NCBI GenBank assembly: GCA_010405405.1
Contig: MU004233.1
Coordinates: 2,086,539 to 2,150,538 of the forward strand
DNA: 64,000 nt
From: Microthyrium microscopicum
Lineage: Eukaryota; Ascomycota; Dothideomycetes; Microthyriales; Microthyriaceae
Direction of reading: 5' to 3'
A program made the translations under genes and the position numbers. The notes beneath the pieces were generated by a model. The model did no database searches, was not told the DNA's origin, and saw nothing but the letters and a program-made list of their open reading frames with translations. Shown in pieces: positions 58,886 to 64,000 of the stretch. Each line of letters opens with the position of its first letter. The first letter of the stretch is position 1.

Positions 58886-61459
58886 TTCTTGACCCTTACA
58901 TCTATCTGATCCATTTGGTACTGTTTATCATGTTGCTTTCTAGGTTCTAAGTTTCTTGTTTACGAAGATGTTACCATCCATACATTGTCAAATGGTACGA
59001 CAAGCTGAGCCATCTGGATACTCATTATTCCTGAGCTCACAAGCTGCACAGGTGGATCGTAAGACCAACAAATCAACACCATCATCAGAGCCCCAAGTTG
59101 GAATATCTCCAACATTATCCAGTTGGTAACTCTGAACAATCTGACTGCTTGCCTAACTACCTTCCAAACGAACTAGTCCAGCTATCAATCTGATAATATC
59201 CAACTACCTATGCAGCCCACTAGCCTATTCTATTTCTCATCCTGCTTTTTGAGGCTGACGACGCTTAGATCTTCCTTCTTAAGTTCTTATAATAGATTGT
59301 TTAAACCAACAACACCCCCTCGAGCCTCCATCCTCATCAACTGGACACTTGCCAAGTTGTTTATAGTAGTTCCAAACCTGTTCTGCTGGGCACCTCTGAC
59401 GAGCCCCCCTTCCAGCCACTTATTTCCCTTCTGTGCCACCTCAAACAAAACTTGGATGCGGCGAGCTGGTGCCACCGTTCATGGTCTTTGAGCCACCTTG
59501 GACGCGGATCACAAAGTACCTTTTCTTGGCACGTCATGATTCTTATGTGGCGGGTTAAGAATCGAGTAATGGGAAATATATATGGGATGAATAAGTAGCG
59601 ATCAAGCACTAAGAACCGATGCGCAATTATCTCTAGGTGCTCTTGTCAAGATAAGCCACTGCATCGAGATATCAGTTTAATCATACCTTGCCTAGTACCC
59701 GTAACTCTTCGCTCATGAACACTTTGTATACTATGTATACTGCAACGCGCAACTCACGCCAAGCCCAACAACTCCATCCCATCTCCTTTCCTGCACAAAA
59801 CCCTCCTGTTCCTGAGTCCCAACCGGCCCTACCGATATCCCATCTGGGCAATCTACACCGCAACACCGCAGCTGAATTCCCCATCTCCTTAATTTCACCC
59901 CCAAATCCAACCCAACCAATCTCCCACTCCCTTCTCAGGAGTCAGCGCAGCATAGCGTCGTAGCCCATTAGGCTGAACCACATCCAAACCATCCAACCAG
60001 TCTCTACGGTGTAGTATACGGTAACCACTAGATCTTTACTCAACCAATCACTGCACAGTCCGATGAAAAAGAGGGCCCAGCTGCAAGACTAGCGCTGCTG
60101 TAGACTGTGGCGTTCCAGGTCGTTGCATACCTAACTTCCTTGTTCGTTTGCTTGGACAGCCCCGAGGGCTATGTCGTAAGTGGTATAGATTGCCGATGGC
60201 CTTGTGGTGATCTGTTGTACGGGATCGGTATTCGAGTTGTTGGCGATTGCGGTGACGTCTGAGACCAAGTTTTTTTTTTGGTAAGTGGTGGTGGCGGTTA
60301 TGGTTACGATGTTTAATTTAAAGAGAGACGATGGTCAATGTGATGTTGGTTTGGGGCTTGTTTGTTGGTTTATTTGGGTGCGTGGTGAGGCTTTGCTGTG
60401 GGTTGCTTACGGTATCCCTTCTGTGGTGCATGATTGACTCGGTCCGCCACAAGAGGGGCAGGTGTTGATGGGCGAGGATGACTTGGATGACAAGGGAAGT
60501 GCTTGAGCTACTGGACAAGGTTTAAATGCTATTCGCGAATGGTGGAGCAGCTGGAGAAGCATGTTGTGAGGATTTACTTGATGTTGTTGAAGAATTGCGT
60601 GAGTATACGGATTCAATGTGTTTGTTGTTGCATCAGGACGGGCTCTTATCACGAAGTACTTGGAAGGTATGACCCTCATATAGTACAATGACGCTTCATT
60701 CTTGCAGGCTGAAGAAGAAGGCATAATTAATGGTAGGAAGATGGAAGATTACCTAGCAGAGTCAGGCTACGGATTATGATATGCATGTCCCCGCCTCCTC
60801 TAACCTGGAGCTCTAGACTCTTTCCGTACTTCATCAGATGGATAGCTCCAGTTGTGGTTCCGTTTTGGTACCTCCGAATCAAAGAACCTGAATAACCTCC
60901 CTTGTTCAACCTGTACTACCTCGAAAACAACTACTATGCTCCGTTGCACCATATCACAGAATACCGAATGTTCTAACATCGCCTTGATTGATTTGGTCAG
61001 CCTGGGCTATCTACCTGTTATAATCTGCCGCGGTTGCTTCTTACCGCAGTGACCACTTTGGACTTATCGCCTGCCTTGCAGCGCTGATCCAACTGAACGT
61101 CAACTGTCAACACACCCCGCGCGAACCCACCTCTCCAACACCACAACTACTATTTGTCTATAGCCTTTCATAACACCGTCGGTACAGGCCTCAGACACGC
61201 TGGACTCCGCTCTATCAAGTGCTCATCTTTCGTGATCTCTACGTTTCTGGCTGCCTGGCCTCTGCCTCCCTAACCATCACGCGCGAAACCCCGCCGACCC
61301 TGTCTCGTCTCATCTGTCCCCCATAATCCCGTACTCCTTCCGTTCAAACTACATAGCTTCGGTACAATTCTACAACTTTCTGGCTACGGATAGCAATATA
61401 GAAAGACTTTGCTGTCGTCTGGATAGATACACTGTGTCTCCACCATTTCAACCCCTTTC
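58886..61459. other. Intergenic stretch, one weak gene candidate
   Basis: About 2.6 kb. The part from 60950 to 61459 is C/T-rich and fits the promoter and leader of the BCAS3-type gene. A minus-strand candidate at 60131-60724 is listed separately. Nothing else supported. Confidence 0.4.
60131..60724 (-). CDS. Weak candidate for a small spliced gene
   Basis: On the minus strand an ATG at 60724 opens a frame with SKYFVIRARPDATTNTLNPY and SSPINTCPSCGGPSQSCTTE, ending at a GTAAGC donor near 60411. About 180 nt later a frame ending at 60131 reads SDVTAIANNSNTDPVQQITT, RPSAIYTTYDIALGAVQ and stops. The phases do not agree for the simplest acceptor, so the structure is unresolved. No family recognised. 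Confidence 0.2.
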
Positions 61460-64000
61460 ATGCCATCGCAACCGTCAAACGAGCAACCAAATCCAAATAA
61501 CCTTAATTTCCTCTATCAACGCCATCGTAGCCGGCTACAAGGCTTCGACAGCCTTAACCTACGACCTGTTCCTTCTCCTAGCCATGAATCTGGAAAGAGG
61601 GACCCAAATGGAGTTGATAATAGGTTGCATAGAATATATCCTAGCCAGCTGTAAGTTGCCACCGTTGCTTGTTTCCAGGCTCCAAATTACGCAACCCGTC
61701 TTCGTTACTGTTATACTGTTATTTGATATCATTTGCATTGCTACTTTCATTGCGTGAATCTATCGCTCTGAGCCTTCATCGACATGCCACTGTGATCTTT
61801 CTTTGCCCGTGTGACTCGAACATGGACTAATTATATCTGTCACAGAGCAAGAAACAAACCCAACAAGCTACGGTCCGGCGCATCTCCACAAGCAGTTACA
61901 TCGCCTCTTCTGACCGCGCTGGGATCTACGACAAATACTGCCGCCCAATATACCAACGACTGGGCGCGCTCACTTCCATTCTTTACTGCAAGCCAGCAGA
62001 CCGCGAATTCAGGCACACCTCCATCGTTAGGGCGCGACGCTTCAGATCCTACAATGATACCTTCAGCATCGCCTCCTGGCAGACCACAGAGTCATCCCAA
62101 TCAATACCCCAACTTTGGTGGAAGACAAAGAACGACTACCCCGCAAAGAGACAGGAGGTCCTCAGTTTATTCTCAATTTGGCCAGTCGCCCTATAGCGGA
62201 CACGTTCCTCTACCTCATCAAGATCAGGCGCATTTCTATCCTGGAGGTCTTCCAGACCTTGATTCGGTCGTTCCTAATCTCATGCCTTCTGGTGGGCTCT
62301 CTCCAGGGGAGCGCGGTTATTTCGTTGGCTTTGATACGCTCTCCACAAGCGCACATGGCCCTTCTACCGCAGCAGAAAATGTTCTTTTGATTGGCGAAGA
62401 GGGTACATTGCGCATATATCGCGTTACGAAACAATTAGCAGACCCAAACACAGGAAGCCTCGAGGGACTACGTGGCTCTGTCATAGGCGCCAAAATCCTA
62501 CCATGGCCTTTTCAAGATGACCCAGGTTCAGAAGGTCGACCGTATGTTGCAATCATTTTGCACAAACCTGTTCCAGTAGAAGAGGAGGCGGTGGATTCCA
62601 CGGATAGCAATACTTCAGAAGCACTTAGTGGTGAAGAGAATGATAGCTCTCCGGATCCTTCAACGGCCCGCGCAATGGCTGGAACCCACGGGTCAGCGCC
62701 ACACATTATTCGGTACTATCAAACGACTGTAGAGATATATTCACTTTCAAAGAGGACCAAGGTGGCAACAGTATTCGAGAGTCCCCTCGTGGAAACAGAG
62801 TTTGGACCTATGGGGGAGCTCAAGATTCCTCCACCAGTTGGAGATCTGCGAATCGATGCAAACGGCAAATTTCTAGTTGTCGCATCTGGAACGAGTGGCG
62901 AGGTTTTCATATTCTCATCTTTCACAAGAGATCCACAAGTCAAAGGACTAGACAGCATAAGATGTATTGGCAAGCTCTGGACTTCGCTACAACGAAGAGG
63001 GCCAAAACCTTCCGCTAGTGCGTCGACTCCTGGGGATGTACCATCTGAGGCTGAAGAGACCGAAGTACGGCATGTTCCGCTCTTTTCACTTAGCCATCGA
63101 TGGATCGCAATTGTTCCTCCTCCTGCAGACTCGCTCTTCTCCATGAAAGGAACCGCCCACTTGCTCAGTAATGATGCTAAGCCTCCAGGTATTCGAAATC
63201 ATGTCGCACCACCAAAACCAACGGTCAATTGTGGAGTTGATACACCCGATGGTGACGGGATCATGAATCGGGTAGGTCGAGAAGTCACTCAACGTGTCTT
63301 GAAAAGTGCTCAGTGGATGGGACAGCAAGGCATGCAGGCCTGGAATACTTATTGGACTCAACCTCAAGTGGGTCATCCTTCAGCATCCAACACTTCAACG
63401 AGGCATGCGCAAGACATCCCGCAACAGCACTTCCCGCCTACTCATGGACATTCTCAAACGCCATCAGCATCACCTACCCAGGTGGCAATCTTCGATCTGC
63501 AGCGGCTTCTCGATGCAGAAGAGACGAAAATTAAGAATGCTCTCCATCCGATAGCATGCTTTGAGCCACCCAATGGATGTAGCTACCTCTCGTTTGCACC
63601 TAGTGGTTTAGTGCTTCTTACAGTCAGCAGAAAGGGTGATGAGCAATATGTTTGGTCTCTCATGCGGATGCAGCATCCAAGATCTAGCATTACATATGAC
63701 AATCATTCCCAGCCATATGTTCGACAGATTACTAAAGTCACGCGGATGACAGTAGCAACTATCGTGGACTGTGTTTGGAATTCCCCTTATGGTAATCGAT
63801 TCGCACTTCTGACTGAACGAGGAACTATACATGTCCATGAGATACCTTCAACAGCCTTTCAGTGGCCTCCACTCCGACGAGCTCGCAAACAGAAACCACC
63901 ACCAAATTCCGAGTACAAGGAAAATGACGACCCATCATTCCAAAAGGCGGCCATGTCCACTGCCATGGATACTATCAATGGCACTGGAGCCTGGCTACGC
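61460..64000 (+). CDS. BCAS3-domain WD40-type protein (5' part, runs off the window)
   Basis: Exon 1 is 61460-61650; exon 2 starts at 61846 and stays open to the last base. The window therefore holds 782 residues and no stop. The intron is 195 nt. The N-terminal 130 residues are low-complexity. A beta-propeller follows, with NVLLIGEEGTLRIYRV, VGDLRIDANGKFLVVASGTS and GCSYLSFAPSGLVLLTVSR. The sequence FALLTERGTIHVHEIPSTAF with QWPPLRR is the junction into the BCAS3 C-terminal domain. BCAS3 (PHAF2) in animals binds phosphoinositides on autophagic membranes with PHAF1; the fungal members are little studied. The start MPSQPSNEQPNPNN is the first ATG of the open frame. Confidence 0.8.

Overview
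This window reads as nuclear DNA of a filamentous ascomycete (Pezizomycotina). Genes carry short introns of about 45-200 nt, many near 50-65 nt, with GT..AG ends and CTAAC/CTGAC-like branch sites. The protein set is typically fungal: Zn2Cys6 and Clr5-type regulators, a CFEM protein, Rab GDI, the COPII coat and a CHL4 kinetochore subunit. About 20 well-supported genes lie in 64 kb, separated by long non-coding stretches. I could not fix the class or genus. No rRNA, tRNA, CRISPR array or virus-like element was recognised.

Layout. 0-6.4 kb: the 3' end of a YTH-domain gene, then PXR1 (G-patch, ribosome biogenesis) convergent with a Clr5-domain gene. 6.4-15 kb: a probable small unknown gene, a RhoGAP gene, and HIS1 (first enzyme of histidine synthesis). 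15.8-22 kb: an F-box protein, a 10-cysteine small secreted protein, a hAT-type MITE and a secreted lipase-like hydrolase. 24-27 kb: a Zn2Cys6 regulator convergent with a CYS3/MetR-like bZIP regulator. 29-37 kb: a CHL4/CENP-N kinetochore gene convergent with SEC23, which is in turn divergent from a strongly diverged Rab GDI. 37-42.4 kb: a CFEM protein and a large secreted glycosidase-like protein. 42.4-50 kb: mostly gene-free, with coding-like relics, around one RRM protein. 50-58 kb: an NCBP3-like RNA-cap-binding protein divergent from MCM7, then a C2H2 regulator. 58.7-64 kb: a TA-flanked MITE with perfect 48-bp arms, then the 5' part of a BCAS3-type WD40 gene that runs off the window.

There is no obvious biosynthetic cluster. 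Housekeeping genes (HIS1, SEC23, MCM7, PXR1, CHL4) are interleaved with secreted-protein genes and regulators. Intron-exon structures were worked out by hand from splice sites, reading frame and family conservation; the exon coordinates are in the evidence fields.

The most striking window-wide pattern is an abrupt change from C-rich to G-rich synonymous usage along the coding strand. It is visible in at least eight genes on both strands. Other points of interest are the two MITEs, the diverged GDI with a GC-AG intron and two tiny exons, the repeated ELF motif in the NCBP3-like protein, and several intron-containing coding relics in apparently empty DNA.
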